Counted from the first letter of the stretch, positions 6,033-13,680 are shown. The stretch is 15,429 nucleotides of DNA from an uncultured Chloroflexota bacterium (GCA_902827055.1 CADEHD010000019.1:1-15429), one strand, 5' to 3'. Translations and numbers: made by a program. Notes: generated by a model from the letters alone, not told the origin.

Positions 6033-7643
6033 ATGGCCAAGCAGCTTCTGTTCGACGAGCAGGCTCGAGCCGCGCTCCGCGAGGGCATCGACGCCCTCGC
6101 CGATGCGGTCAAGATGACGCTCGGCCCACGCGGCCGGAACGTTGTCCTGGACAAGAAGTTCGGTCCCCCGACGATCACTAACGACGGCGTCACGATCGCC
6201 AAGGACATCGAGCTCGCGGACCACTTCGAGAACATCGGCGCGCAGCTCGCCAAGGAGATCGCCTCCAAGACCAACGACATCGCGGGTGACGGCACCACCA
6301 CCGCCACCGTGCTCGGCCAGGCCATCGTCCACGAGGGCCTCAAGAACGTGGCCGCCGGCGCTGACCCGATGGCGCTGAAGCGCGGCATCGAGACCGCCGC
6401 GAAGGCGATCAGCGACGCGATCACGAAGAACTCCGTCAAGGTCACGACGCGCGAGCAGATGGCGCAGGTCGCCTCGATCTCCGCGGCGTCGCCCGAGATC
6501 GGTGAGCTCATCGGCGAGGTGATGGAGGCCACCGGCAAGGACGGCGTCATCACCGTCGAGGAGTCGAAGGGCATCCAGACCGAGATCGAGTACGTCGAGG
6601 GCATGGCCTTCGACCGCGGCTACATCTCGCCCTACTTCGTCACGAACGCCGACCGTATGGAGTCGATCATCGAGGACTGCTTCATCCTCGTGACGGACCA
6701 GAAGATCTCGTCCGTCAACGACATCCTGCCACTCCTCGAGAAGCAGCTGCAGCGCTCCAAGAACCTCCTGGTCATCGCCGAGGACGTCGATGGCGAGGCG
6801 CTCGCCACGCTCGCGGTGAACAAGCTCCGCGGCACGGTCAACGTGGTCGCGGTCAAGGCGCCGGGCTTCGGCGACCGCCGCAAGGAGAACCTGGGCGACA
6901 TCGCGGCGCTGACCGGCGCCACGGTGATCAGCCCCGAGCTCGGGCGCGGCCTCGACTCCGCCGAGCCGGGCGACCTGGGCCAGGCCCGTCGCGTGGTCGT
7001 CGGCAAGGAAGAGACCACGATCATCGAGGGCAAGGGCGCCAAGAAGGCCATCGAAGATCGCGTGAAGATGATCCGCGCGCAGCTCGAGCGCGCCACCAGC
7101 GACTGGGACCGCGAGAAGCTCGAGGAGCGCCTCGGCAAGCTCTCCGGCTCGGTCGCCGTCATCAAGGTCGGCGCGGCCACCGAGGTCGAGCTGACCGAGA
7201 AGAAGCACCGCGTCGAGGACGCCCTGTCCGCGACCCGCGCGGCGGTCGAGGAGGGCATCGTGCCCGGCGGCGGCGTGGCGTTCATCAACGCGCTCCCCGT
7301 CCTCGACAAGGTCCTGCTCGAGGGCGACGAGGCGACGGGTGTGCGCATCCTCCGCCGCGCGCTGGAGGAGCCGCTCCGCCGCATCGCGACCAACGCCGGC
7401 GAGGACGGCTCGGTCATCGTGCGGAACGTCCAGCAGCGCAAGAAGGGCGAGGGCTACGACGCCCGAGCCGCGCGCTACGGCAACATGATCGAGTTCGGCA
7501 TCATCGACCCGGCCAAGGTGACGAAGGCGGCCCTCGAGAACGCCGTCTCCATCGCCGGCATGGTCCTGACCACGAACTGCATCGTGACCGACGAGCCGGA
7601 CAAGCCGAACACGAACCCCTCGCCCCCGATGGACATGTACTAG
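6033..7643 (+). CDS. groL: Chaperonin GroEL (Hsp60), solitary gene
   Basis: 536 aa, full length for the 60-kDa chaperonin that folds cytosolic proteins in an ATP-driven double ring with GroES. It starts MAKQLLFDEQAR with AAGGA six nt upstream. ATP-site marks are TITNDGV (Asp51) and GDGTTTATVLG (Asp86), with GDRRKENLGDIAALTG in the apical domain and RVEDALSATRAAVEEG plus VPGGGVAF in the equatorial/intermediate part. The C-terminus ends NPSPPMDMY and lacks the flexible GGM repeats of the Escherichia coli protein. No groES lies directly upstream or downstream, so groES is probably elsewhere or this is one of several groEL copies. Heat-shock control by HrcA is indicated by the CIRCE site. A strong hairpin at 7719-7750 ends the unit. 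Confidence 0.99.
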   Translation: MAKQLLFDEQARAALREGIDALADAVKMTLGPRGRNVVLDKKFGPPTITNDGVTIAKDIELADHFENIGAQLAKEIASKTNDIAGDGTTTATVLGQAIVHEGLKNVAAGADPMALKRGIETAAKAISDAITKNSVKVTTREQMAQVASISAASPEIGELIGEVMEATGKDGVITVEESKGIQTEIEYVEGMAFDRGYISPYFVTNADRMESIIEDCFILVTDQKISSVNDILPLLEKQLQRSKNLLVIAEDVDGEALATLAVNKLRGTVNVVAVKAPGFGDRRKENLGDIAALTGATVISPELGRGLDSAEPGDLGQARRVVVGKEETTIIEGKGAKKAIEDRVKMIRAQLERATSDWDREKLEERLGKLSGSVAVIKVGAATEVELTEKKHRVEDALSATRAAVEEGIVPGGGVAFINALPVLDKVLLEGDEATGVRILRRALEEPLRRIATNAGEDGSVIVRNVQQRKKGEGYDARAARYGNMIEFGIIDPAKVTKAALENAVSIAGMVLTTNCIVTDEPDKPNTNPSPPMDMY

Positions 7644-7718
7644 CGGGTACCCATCGAGTACGAATCGGGCATTAGCCACGAACCATTGTTCGAGCTGGTC
7701 CCCGACTTGGCACTACAG

Positions 7719-7757
7719 GCGAAGGGCCGGGCACTCACCCGGCCCTTCGCTTACGCT
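7719..7757 (+). terminator. Strong hairpin terminator after groEL
   Basis: Perfect 13-bp stem GCGAAGGGCCGGG / CCCGGCCCTTCGC (7719-7731 and 7738-7750) with a 6-nt loop, then TTACGCT. The T-run is short, but stem strength and position 75 nt past the groEL stop make this the best terminator in the window. Confidence 0.8.
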
Positions 7758-7818
7758 GAGTGTGGCGCACCGGCGTCGGGCGCTACGTCTCGTCAGGCGG
7801 TTAGCGGGAGTCGGCTGT

Positions 7819-8268
7819 TTGCTCCACGGTGAGGACGTCGTCGGTCCGGACGCAGAAGAGCTCATCGAGGTCGTCTCGGCGGCCGAGGTGCTGGTGCTCG
7901 CGTTCCCCTTCTGCCATCAGCGCCTGCTCATCGACCTGCGCTCGGATGGCGTGCTCGGTCCGCTCATCGAGGTGGTGGAGCCGCTGGGCTCGCCCACGGA
8001 GCGCGCGATCTGGCTCGCCGAGCGGCGCCCGTCCCTCGGCGCCCCCGAGGGCTCCGCGTTCGCCTTCTGGCCCCACAGCGTGGGTTACCTGAGCACATCC
8101 GACGTCGTGGCCGCCGTGGCGAGCCGTGTGCGCCGCGAACACGGGCTCGATGCTGGACCCGACCTCGACGCGGTGCTCCGTGAGCTCGAGGTCCTGGAGC
8201 ACGACTGTGCGCGCCGCGCCGTCATCGGCGGCGAGGGCTTCGAGACGCTGTGGCGCCGCGAGCGTTAG
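7819..8268 (+). CDS. Hypothetical protein, unrecognised family
   Basis: 149 aa if started at the TTG at 7819, which has GGGAG eight nt upstream. The in-frame GTG at 7762 would add 19 residues, but those codons (CTA, TTA, GGA, AGG) are unlike the gene body and the start would sit 11 nt after the groEL terminator stem. I do not recognise the protein. It has a hydrophobic strand VLVLAFPFCHQRLLIDLR, an acidic/hydrophobic middle, a segment AFAFWPHSVGYL, and a C-terminal helix rich in Arg and Glu. There is no signal peptide or membrane span. Codon use from 7819 onward looks like a real gene. It ends 10 nt before the alpha/beta hydrolase, so the two are likely co-transcribed. Confidence 0.72.
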   Translation: MLHGEDVVGPDAEELIEVVSAAEVLVLAFPFCHQRLLIDLRSDGVLGPLIEVVEPLGSPTERAIWLAERRPSLGAPEGSAFAFWPHSVGYLSTSDVVAAVASRVRREHGLDAGPDLDAVLRELEVLEHDCARRAVIGGEGFETLWRRER

Positions 8269-8278
8269 CCGCACGCCC

Positions 8279-8980
8279 ATGACCCACTGGCGCAGTGACG
8301 CGATCGTCGATGGCATGCGCCAGCGTGTGTTCACGGCCGCCCCCGGCACGCGCGACGTGCCCTCAGTGCTCTGGTCGCCCGCTGCGGTCGACGGGCCGTT
8401 GCCGCTGGTCCTGATCGGGCACGGGGGTGCGGGCCACAAGCTGGACGACAGCCGCCTGGACCTCGCGCGCCGGTACGTCCTCGAGGGGAGCGTGGCGGCG
8501 GCGGCCATTGATGGTCCGTGGCACGGCGAACGCGTCGGCGCGCGCCCCGAAGGCTGGGGCGACCTCGAGACGGACGCGATGCTGCTCGACTGGCGCGCGA
8601 CCCTCGACGAGCTGGTGGCCCTGCCGGAGGTGGACGCGAGCCGCGTCGGGTACGGCGGCGTCTCGATGGGGACGATCTTCGGCCTGCCGTTCGTGGCAAA
8701 CGAGCCGCGGATCCGGGCCGCGGTCCTCGGTCTCGCCGGCGCGACGCCGCGGCTGCTCCGGGAGGCGGCACGCCTCGAGTGCCCGGTGCTCTTCCTCATG
8801 CAGTGGGACGACGAGCTGTTCGACCGCCCGAGTGTGTTCGCGCTCTTCGAGGCGCTGGGCTCCGAGGACCGGCGACTGCTGGCGTTCCCCGGCGGCCACG
8901 CCGAGGCGCCCGGGGCGGCTCGCGAGGAGAGCACTCGGTTCCTACTCGAGGGGCTGACGCGCGAGGCAGCGAGCGGCTAG
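8279..8980 (+). CDS. Alpha/beta hydrolase (dienelactone hydrolase/acyl-esterase-like)
   Basis: 233 aa from the ATG at 8279. The protein has the alpha/beta hydrolase layout: an LPLVLIGHGG strand-loop that forms the oxyanion hole (41-50), the nucleophile elbow GVSMG with Ser129, an acid in QWDDELFDR (Asp177 or Asp178) and the base His207 in FPGGHAEAPG. Length and order fit small dienelactone hydrolase or prolyl-oligopeptidase-like esterases. It is cytoplasmic, with no signal peptide, and the substrate is unknown. No strong Shine-Dalgarno is present; the start follows the preceding gene's stop by 10 nt, suggesting coupling. An earlier in-frame start (8126) lies inside the previous gene and is rejected. 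The TAG stop overlaps the stop of the convergent exporter gene in a CTAG palindrome. Confidence 0.88.
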   Translation: MTHWRSDAIVDGMRQRVFTAAPGTRDVPSVLWSPAAVDGPLPLVLIGHGGAGHKLDDSRLDLARRYVLEGSVAAAAIDGPWHGERVGARPEGWGDLETDAMLLDWRATLDELVALPEVDASRVGYGGVSMGTIFGLPFVANEPRIRAAVLGLAGATPRLLREAARLECPVLFLMQWDDELFDRPSVFALFEALGSEDRRLLAFPGGHAEAPGAAREESTRFLLEGLTREAASG

Positions 8981-10434
8981 CCCGCCGCCCACCACGGGCC
9001 GGCCTCGTCACCGGCGCGCCCGCCCTCGAGCAGCAGCGCCAGTGCGGCTGCGACCAGCAGCACGACGCCAGCCACGATGAACACCTCGCGAAACGTGGTC
9101 ACCTGCGCCTCGGCGACCAGCACGGCGAACTCGGGCGAACCGAACTCGATCCTGGTGGCGCGCGCATAGAACCGCCCCAGTCCATGCGACGTCAGCAGCG
9201 ACGTGCCGACGAGCATCCCCACCATGCGACTGAGCGTGAGCCACGCCGCGAGCGTGGCACGCTCGCGAGCGGCGGCTCCGCGGAGTGCTGCCGCCGACAG
9301 CGGTGCGATCACCAGCCCGAACCCGAGTCCGGCGACGAACAGTGGGGCGGTGTGCAGTGGCTCGGCGAGGGTGCGATCCCACGCCTGCAGCCCGGCGAAC
9401 CCCGCCGCGGCGAGCACGAGGCCGAGCACCGTGGTGCCTCGCACGCTCCAGCGGTGCGCGAGCCAGCCTCCGGCGAGCGCCCCGACCGGGACGGCCACGG
9501 TGAGGCGCATGAGCGTCAGCCCGCCCTCGAGGGGGCGCAGCGCCAGCACGAGGTTCACGAACAGCGGCACGCCGATGAGCGCGGTAATCAGCCCGCCGCC
9601 GACGATCAGCTGCACGGCGTTGGCGCTCGCAACGCTGCGACTCCCCATGGCGGCCAGGCGGAGCATGGGGTCGCGCGCGCGCCGCTCGCGGATCACGAAC
9701 AACACCGCCGGGACGAGCGCATTCGCGGCGAGGGCGGCGGTGCGCGACGCGCCACGCGGCGTGACGGGGTCGTCGACGAGGGCGACGGTCAGCAGCGCCA
9801 GCGCCAGCCCGAGGAGCGCCGCGCCCGCCCAGTCAATCGTGCCCACGCGCGTCTCGCGGCCCGCGAACCGCCAGGCGCCCACGGCGAGCGGGAGCGCCAT
9901 CGGCACGTTGATCCAGAAGACCCAGCGCCAGCCCCAGAACTCGGTGATGCCGCCCCCCCAGAGGGGGCCGATCAGCGCGCCCGCCTCTGCGGCGGCGGCG
10001 ATCGCGCCCAGGCCGAGCACGCGTCGCGCGGGTGGCAACTCGTCGATCACGATCGCCATCGCGACGGGGACCACGGCGCCGCCGCCGACGGCCTGCAGGG
10101 CGCGCGCCATCACCAGCCACGTGAACCCATCGGCCGCAGCCACGAGCACGGAGCCGACCATGAACACGGCCAGGGAGGCGGCGTAGACGCGGGCGTGGCC
10201 GTACACGTCGGCGATGCGGCCTACGAGAGGTAGCGCGACGATGTAGCCGAGCAGGTAGCCGTTGATGATCCAGCTCGAGCGGTAGAACTCGTCGACGGTG
10301 ATACCGACATCCCGCAGCATCGCGGGCAGGACCGTCACCACCGAGGTCTGGTCGTCGGCGGCGATGAACACCCCACCGGCGATGACCAGCAGCAGCCACG
10401 TGCTGCGCGAGCCCGAGGCCTGTGGGGGCGCCAT
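8977..10434 (-). CDS. MFS exporter, DHA2 type (P55/Rv1410c-like)
   Basis: 485 aa from the ATG at 10434. A longer in-frame extension would run over the lipoprotein gene and is Ser/Arg-rich nonsense. It is an inner-membrane proton-coupled exporter of the major facilitator superfamily. Motif A is GRIADVYGHARVY, motif B RALQAVGGGAVVPVAMA, and motif C GPLWGGGIT. Two extra hydrophobic segments lie between the six-helix halves, giving about 14 spans as in the DHA2 family. The start lies 4 nt after the stop of an LprG-like lipoprotein, the same pairing as mycobacterial LprG and the DHA2 exporter P55, which together move triacylglycerides and drugs. Export of a lipid or hydrophobic compound is inferred. 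The stop codon overlaps the convergent hydrolase gene. Confidence 0.92.
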   Translation of the reverse strand: MAPPQASGSRSTWLLLVIAGGVFIAADDQTSVVTVLPAMLRDVGITVDEFYRSSWIINGYLLGYIVALPLVGRIADVYGHARVYAASLAVFMVGSVLVAAADGFTWLVMARALQAVGGGAVVPVAMAIVIDELPPARRVLGLGAIAAAAEAGALIGPLWGGGITEFWGWRWVFWINVPMALPLAVGAWRFAGRETRVGTIDWAGAALLGLALALLTVALVDDPVTPRGASRTAALAANALVPAVLFVIRERRARDPMLRLAAMGSRSVASANAVQLIVGGGLITALIGVPLFVNLVLALRPLEGGLTLMRLTVAVPVGALAGGWLAHRWSVRGTTVLGLVLAAAGFAGLQAWDRTLAEPLHTAPLFVAGLGFGLVIAPLSAAALRGAAARERATLAAWLTLSRMVGMLVGTSLLTSHGLGRFYARATRIEFGSPEFAVLVAEAQVTTFREVFIVAGVVLLVAAALALLLEGGRAGDEAGPWWAAG

Positions 10435-10438
10435 CGCC

Positions 10439-11161
10439 TCAGGACGGCGGCGCGAGGGCGACCGGCTCATCGAAGTGCGAGAGCGTGACGCGCACGGTGC
10501 CCTCGGCGTCGGGGGTCGCGGCGAATGGCACGCCGCGCCCCCGCACCTCCAGCCGCCGCACGAGGTCGTCCTCGACGCCCACCCACGCGCTCGCGCGGAG
10601 TTGCTGGCCAGGGGGGACGCCGGGCATGAGCCGGAAGCGCTCGGAGGCGAGGGCCCCATCGATGCGCTGCACGGTGACGCCATCGATGGTCTCGCGAGCC
10701 GCCACCACTGGCGCGGTGGCATCGCGCATCAGCGCGGTCACGCCGGACGAGATGTCGAACAGCTGCGCCACGGTCAGCGGCTGCTTCTGCCACTGGCCGG
10801 TGAGCGGGTTGGTGATCCAGGTCTCGCCCTGCACGGCGCGAATGCCCACGCGCGCGTCGATGGGCCCGGCGCTCGCGAGGACGACGGCGTCGAAGTCGTC
10901 GATGCCTGCGAACACGCCCTCGGCGCGCCGCATGCTGAGCCCGAGGGCGATCGGCGCAGCGCCCCCCTCGAACTCGAGGAGGTAACGGTAGGTCTTCGTC
11001 TGCTCGAGGCGGGTCGCGGCGCGCTCGAGAACGGCGGCGGCATCGACGGGTGCGGCCGCATCGCGGGAGCACGCGGCCACGACCACCCCGAGGGCGGCGA
11101 CCAGGGCGAGCCAACGAAGGGACGCGGTGGGTCCGTGCTGCCGGGCGCGGCTAGCGGTCAT
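10439..11161 (-). CDS. LppX/LprA/F/G-family lipoprotein (LprG-like)
   Basis: 240 aa. The N-terminus has a basic start, a hydrophobic stretch LRWLALVAALGVVVAAC and a lipobox Val28-Ala-Ala-Cys31, so Cys31 should be lipidated and the protein anchored outside the cytoplasmic membrane. The mature part resembles the LppX_LprAFG fold: a DAAAVLERAATRLEQTKTYR helix, then strands with ETWITNPLTGQWQKQPL and an LFDISSGVTALM segment. In mycobacteria this fold has a hydrophobic pocket that carries acylated lipids. The gene overlaps selD by 4 bp (ATGA) and is followed after 4 nt by a DHA2 exporter, as in the LprG-P55 operon. The family call rests on pattern and context, not alignment; a different periplasmic lipoprotein is possible. 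Confidence 0.8.
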   Translation of the reverse strand: MTASRARQHGPTASLRWLALVAALGVVVAACSRDAAAPVDAAAVLERAATRLEQTKTYRYLLEFEGGAAPIALGLSMRRAEGVFAGIDDFDAVVLASAGPIDARVGIRAVQGETWITNPLTGQWQKQPLTVAQLFDISSGVTALMRDATAPVVAARETIDGVTVQRIDGALASERFRLMPGVPPGQQLRASAWVGVEDDLVRRLEVRGRGVPFAATPDAEGTVRVTLSHFDEPVALAPPS

Positions 11162-12213
11162 GCGACGTGGACGATGGCGGGGCCTGCCTCGACGCGGCCC
11201 ACCACCCAGCAGTCCCCCTCGACCGCCGCGATCTGGCCGCGCAGCGCCTCGGCGGCGGCCTCGGGGATGGCGATGAGCAGTCCGCCGGACGTCTGGGGGT
11301 CGTACAGGAGGTGCCCGGTCTCCTCGTCGAGGTCGGCGGCGAGCCGGATCCGGTCGCCAAGCTGCTCGCGATTGCGGCTCGCACCGCCGGTGACGGCGCC
11401 GGCCGCGGCGAGTTCCCGCGTCCCCGGGAGGGCGGGCAGCGCGCGGGCATCGAGGTGGAACGTGGTGCCGGACTGCTCGGCCATCTCGGCGGCGTGGCCG
11501 ACGATGGCGAAGCCGGTGACATCGGTCATCGCGTGGACGCCCGCGGCGCGGGCCAGGTGCGCGGCATGGCGGTTGAGCCTTCGCATGGAGGCCACGGCAG
11601 CCTCGAGCGCTGCGTCGGCGCCAGCGCGCTGCTGCTTCGCGGCGGTCATCACGATCCCCGTGCCGAGGGCCTTCGTGAGCAGCAGCACGTCGCCGGGCTG
11701 CGCGCCGCCCTTCGTGATGATGGCGTCAGGGTGCACGACACCGGTCACCGACAGCCCGTACTTCGGCTCTTTGTCGAAGACGGTGTGTCCCCCGGCGATC
11801 ACCCCGCCGGCCTCGGCAACCGCGTCCGCTCCGCCGCGGAACACCTCGGCGAGGAGGTCCGGGTCCAGGTCGTCAGGCCACGCGGCGATGTTGAGGGCGA
11901 GGCGCACCTCGCCGCCCATCGCGTACACGTCGGACATGGCGTTCACCGCCGCGACGACGCCGTACGTGTATGGGTCGTCGACGACGGGCGGGAAGAAGTC
12001 GAGCGTCTGGATGAGCGCGAGGTCGTCCGTCACGCGGAACACGGCCGCGTCATCGGAGCGCGCGAGTCCCACGAGGAGATCGGGATGATCTTCCGGCCTG
12101 AAGCGCTCTTTGATCGGGCGCAACACGTGCGCCAGGGTACCCAGCCCCATCTTGCCCGCTCAGCCGGCACAGGAGGCGAGGTCCGTCAGGCGCACGAGGT
12201 CTTCCCTGGTCAC
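11158..12213 (-). CDS. selD: Selenide, water dikinase SelD, itself a selenoprotein (in-frame UGA)
   Basis: 351 aa with selenocysteine. The enzyme makes selenophosphate from selenide and ATP, the selenium donor for Sec-tRNA and selenouridine. From the GTG at 12213 (GGAG five nt upstream) it reads MTREDLVRLTDLASCAG, then UGA (12160-12162) as residue 18, then AGKMGLGTLAHVL. The family N-terminal motif is C-x-x-(C/U)-x-x-K; here it is Cys15, Sec18 and Lys21, matching Cys17 and Lys20 of the E. coli enzyme. Further marks are SDDAAVF, NAMSDVYAMGG, AGGHTV, TDVTGFAIVGHA and DPQTSGGLL. The ATG at 12150 downstream of the UGA would yield a protein without the catalytic residue. A SECIS-like hairpin follows the UGA. 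The stop overlaps the lipoprotein start (ATGA). Confidence 0.95.
12117..12133 (-). promoter_or_regulatory. Bacterial SECIS element in selD mRNA
   Basis: On the mRNA, GGCGCA-CGUGU-UGCGCC forms a perfect 6-bp stem with a 5-nt loop, starting 27 nt after the UGA. The loop's second base is G, 34 nt from the UGA. This fits the bacterial SECIS rules as I know them: a G in the first two loop positions, a stem of 4 bp or more, and a UGA-to-loop distance of 16-37 nt. It would bind SelB. Confidence 0.7.
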
Positions 12214-12235
12214 ATGTGCTCCCTCGCGCGCGCCC

Positions 12236-12241
12236 ATCGTA
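12236..12241 (-). promoter_or_regulatory. Weak candidate -10 box for the selD operon
   Basis: TACGAT on the minus strand, 23 nt upstream of the GTG start. No good -35 lies 17 bp further up. The 79-bp divergent gap to the endonuclease gene must hold the start signals for both transcripts unless they extend into the genes. Confidence 0.25.
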
Positions 12242-12292
12242 CCGGCTCGCGTCGGGTGATGACGCCTCGCGCGGTACCGTACGCTGTGCGGG

Positions 12293-13027
12293 ATGTCTGC
12301 TTCCCCGACGCGGCGCACTCCCATCGCAGCACCGACGGCGGCGCCCCGCATCGAGCCCGACACCCCTCCTCCATGGACGCCGAGCGAGCTCATCGCGATC
12401 CTCGACCGCGAGTACGGCCGCGCCCCGGCGCAGCGCTCGAACGCGCCGGTGACGGAGCTGGTCCTCACGCTGCTCTCCCAGCACACGTCCGACCACAACT
12501 CGGGGCGGGCGATGCACCGGCTGCTGGAGCGATTCCCCACGTGGGACGCGGTGCTCGAGGCGGACCCGGCGGACATCGAGGACGCCATTCGCCCGGGCGG
12601 GCTGGCGCCGACCAAGTCGAAGCGCCTGCTGGCGCTGCTCGCGGAGGTGCGGGCGCGCGCGCCCGACTGGGACCTCGCGATGCTGCGGCGCATGCCCCTC
12701 GAGGAGGCGAAGCGCTGGCTCACGACACTCCCGGGCGTGGGCCCGAAGACGGCGGCCTGCGTGCTGCTGTTCGCCCTCGGGCGCCCGGCGCTTCCCGTCG
12801 ATACGCACGTCGAGCGGGTGGCCAAGCGCCTCGGACTGGTGCCTCCGAGGACCCCAGCGGACCGCGCGCACGAGCTCCTCGAGGCGCAACTCGCCCCCTC
12901 CGAGGTCTATGCCTTCCACGTCGACCTCATTCAGCACGGCCGCCGCACGTGCCACGCTCGCGGACCGACCTGCGACGCGTGCCCGCTGGCGACGCGCTGC
13001 CCTCGAGTGGGGCTGCCCCCGCGCTAG
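12293..13027 (+). CDS. nth: Endonuclease III (DNA glycosylase/AP lyase, FeS)
   Basis: 244 aa. It removes oxidised pyrimidines and nicks abasic sites in base excision repair. The helix-hairpin-helix is LPGVGPKTA with catalytic Lys152, followed by VDTHVERVAKRLGL with Asp170. The C-terminal 4Fe-4S loop is Cys220-x6-Cys227-x2-Cys230-x5-Cys236, the exact endonuclease III spacing. The helix near LSQHTSDHNSGRAM is the usual LSxxTxD segment. The first ~28 residues are Pro/Ala/Thr-rich and are not part of the fold, so a later start is conceivable, but no better start codon with a Shine-Dalgarno is visible. The AlkA and MutY families are excluded by length and by the Lys/Asp pair. It is divergent from selD and convergent with the acetyltransferase gene. 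Confidence 0.94.
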   Translation: MSASPTRRTPIAAPTAAPRIEPDTPPPWTPSELIAILDREYGRAPAQRSNAPVTELVLTLLSQHTSDHNSGRAMHRLLERFPTWDAVLEADPADIEDAIRPGGLAPTKSKRLLALLAEVRARAPDWDLAMLRRMPLEEAKRWLTTLPGVGPKTAACVLLFALGRPALPVDTHVERVAKRLGLVPPRTPADRAHELLEAQLAPSEVYAFHVDLIQHGRRTCHARGPTCDACPLATRCPRVGLPPR

Positions 13028-13040
13028 GCGGGTGCGGACG

Positions 13041-13069
13041 GCCCGAGCGGGCGCGGCCCGCGAGCGCCC
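13041..13069. terminator. Possible bidirectional terminator between convergent genes
   Basis: The 42-bp gap between nth and the acetyltransferase gene holds GCCCG-AG-CGGGC (13041-13052) and the alternative GGGCGC-N9-GCGCCC (13049-13069). The two share bases, so they are mutually exclusive. There is no T-run. Position between convergent genes is the main support. Confidence 0.3.
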
Positions 13070-13585
13070 TCAGTCGGGTGGGTTCAGCGGCAGGAGCAAT
13101 TCCATCTCGACGGAGTCGAGCCAGCGCCCGAACTTGCGCCCGACCTCGCGCTTGTGCGCGATCCCCTCGAAGCCGAGTGCGGCGTGGAGGCCAATGCTGG
13201 CCTCGTTCGACGCCTCGATCAGCGCCATCAGCGTGTGCATGCCGAGCCGCCGCGCCGCCTCGACCTGGGTGGTGAGGAGCGTGCGCCCGATGCCGTGGCG
13301 GTGGAACCGCGGATCGACGTAGACAGAGGTCTCACGCGTGTAGCGGTACCCAACCTTCTCGCGGTAGAGCGAGAGGTACGCGAACCCGATGACCTCGCGC
13401 TCCATCTCGGCGACCAGCACCGGAAGCGTGGGGTCGGAGGCGTGCTCCTCGAACCAGGCGAGGCGCTCCGCGTCGGTCCACGGCTCGATGTCCCACGTCG
13501 CCACGCCCTCGAGGATCTCCCGGTTGTAGATGCGCTGGATCGAGGGCAGGTCGGCGATGCGTGCCGGCCGGATGATCGGGTCCAC
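13070..13585 (-). CDS. GNAT acetyltransferase of the phosphinothricin/methionine sulfoximine (PAT) type
   Basis: 171 aa from the GTG at 13585, which has AGGGGAG five nt upstream. The reading frame stays open further upstream, but that part is non-homologous and overlaps argJ, so it is rejected. It transfers acetyl from acetyl-CoA to an amine. The N-terminus IRPARIADLPSIQRIYN, ETSVYVDPRFHRHGIGRTLL (acetyl-CoA loop, Arg96-Gly101), ALIEASNEASIGLHAALGF and the late motif VGRKFGRWLD are characteristic of the Bar/PAT family. Chromosomal members often act on methionine sulfoximine/sulfone or amino acids, not only on the herbicide. It is divergent from argJ and convergent with nth, and looks monocistronic. 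The physiological substrate is unknown. Confidence 0.9.
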   Translation of the reverse strand: MDPIIRPARIADLPSIQRIYNREILEGVATWDIEPWTDAERLAWFEEHASDPTLPVLVAEMEREVIGFAYLSLYREKVGYRYTRETSVYVDPRFHRHGIGRTLLTTQVEAARRLGMHTLMALIEASNEASIGLHAALGFEGIAHKREVGRKFGRWLDSVEMELLLPLNPPD

Positions 13586-13674
13586 GTACGCTCCCCTCGG
13601 GTTGACGCGAGCCCGGCGCGGGTCGCGGAGCGGCTCGGCACGCCCGAGCGCGGTCCCCAAGTCTTGCACGCGGG

Positions 13675-13680
13675 TATACT
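13675..13680 (+). promoter_or_regulatory. Candidate -10 box of argJ
   Basis: TATACT, preceded by GGG, 39 nt upstream of the argJ GTG. It is a good -10 in an otherwise GC-rich 133-bp divergent gap (13586-13718). No convincing -35 is present 16-18 bp upstream. No ArgR-type box was seen. Confidence 0.45.

Noticed and set aside
5982..7679. Very long open frame (565 codons) antisense to groEL
   Set aside because: Its product is a repetitive Asp/Arg/Val/Leu-rich string typical of the mirror frame of a GC-rich gene, and groEL on the other strand is certain.
12160..12162. The TGA taken as a nonsense mutation making selD a pseudogene
   Set aside because: It falls exactly at the catalytic Cys/Sec position, the frame continues intact for 333 codons and a SECIS-like hairpin follows, so Sec recoding is the better reading.
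12160..12825. Minus-strand open frame ending at the TGA at 12160, read as a separate gene
   Set aside because: Only its last 17 codons are real: they are the N-terminus of selD before the Sec codon. The rest lies antisense to nth and looks like noise.
11167..13275. Plus-strand frame of 702 codons across selD and nth
   Set aside because: It crosses two well-supported genes on different strands and has low-complexity Arg/Ala/Pro sequence; long open frames are expected at this GC content.
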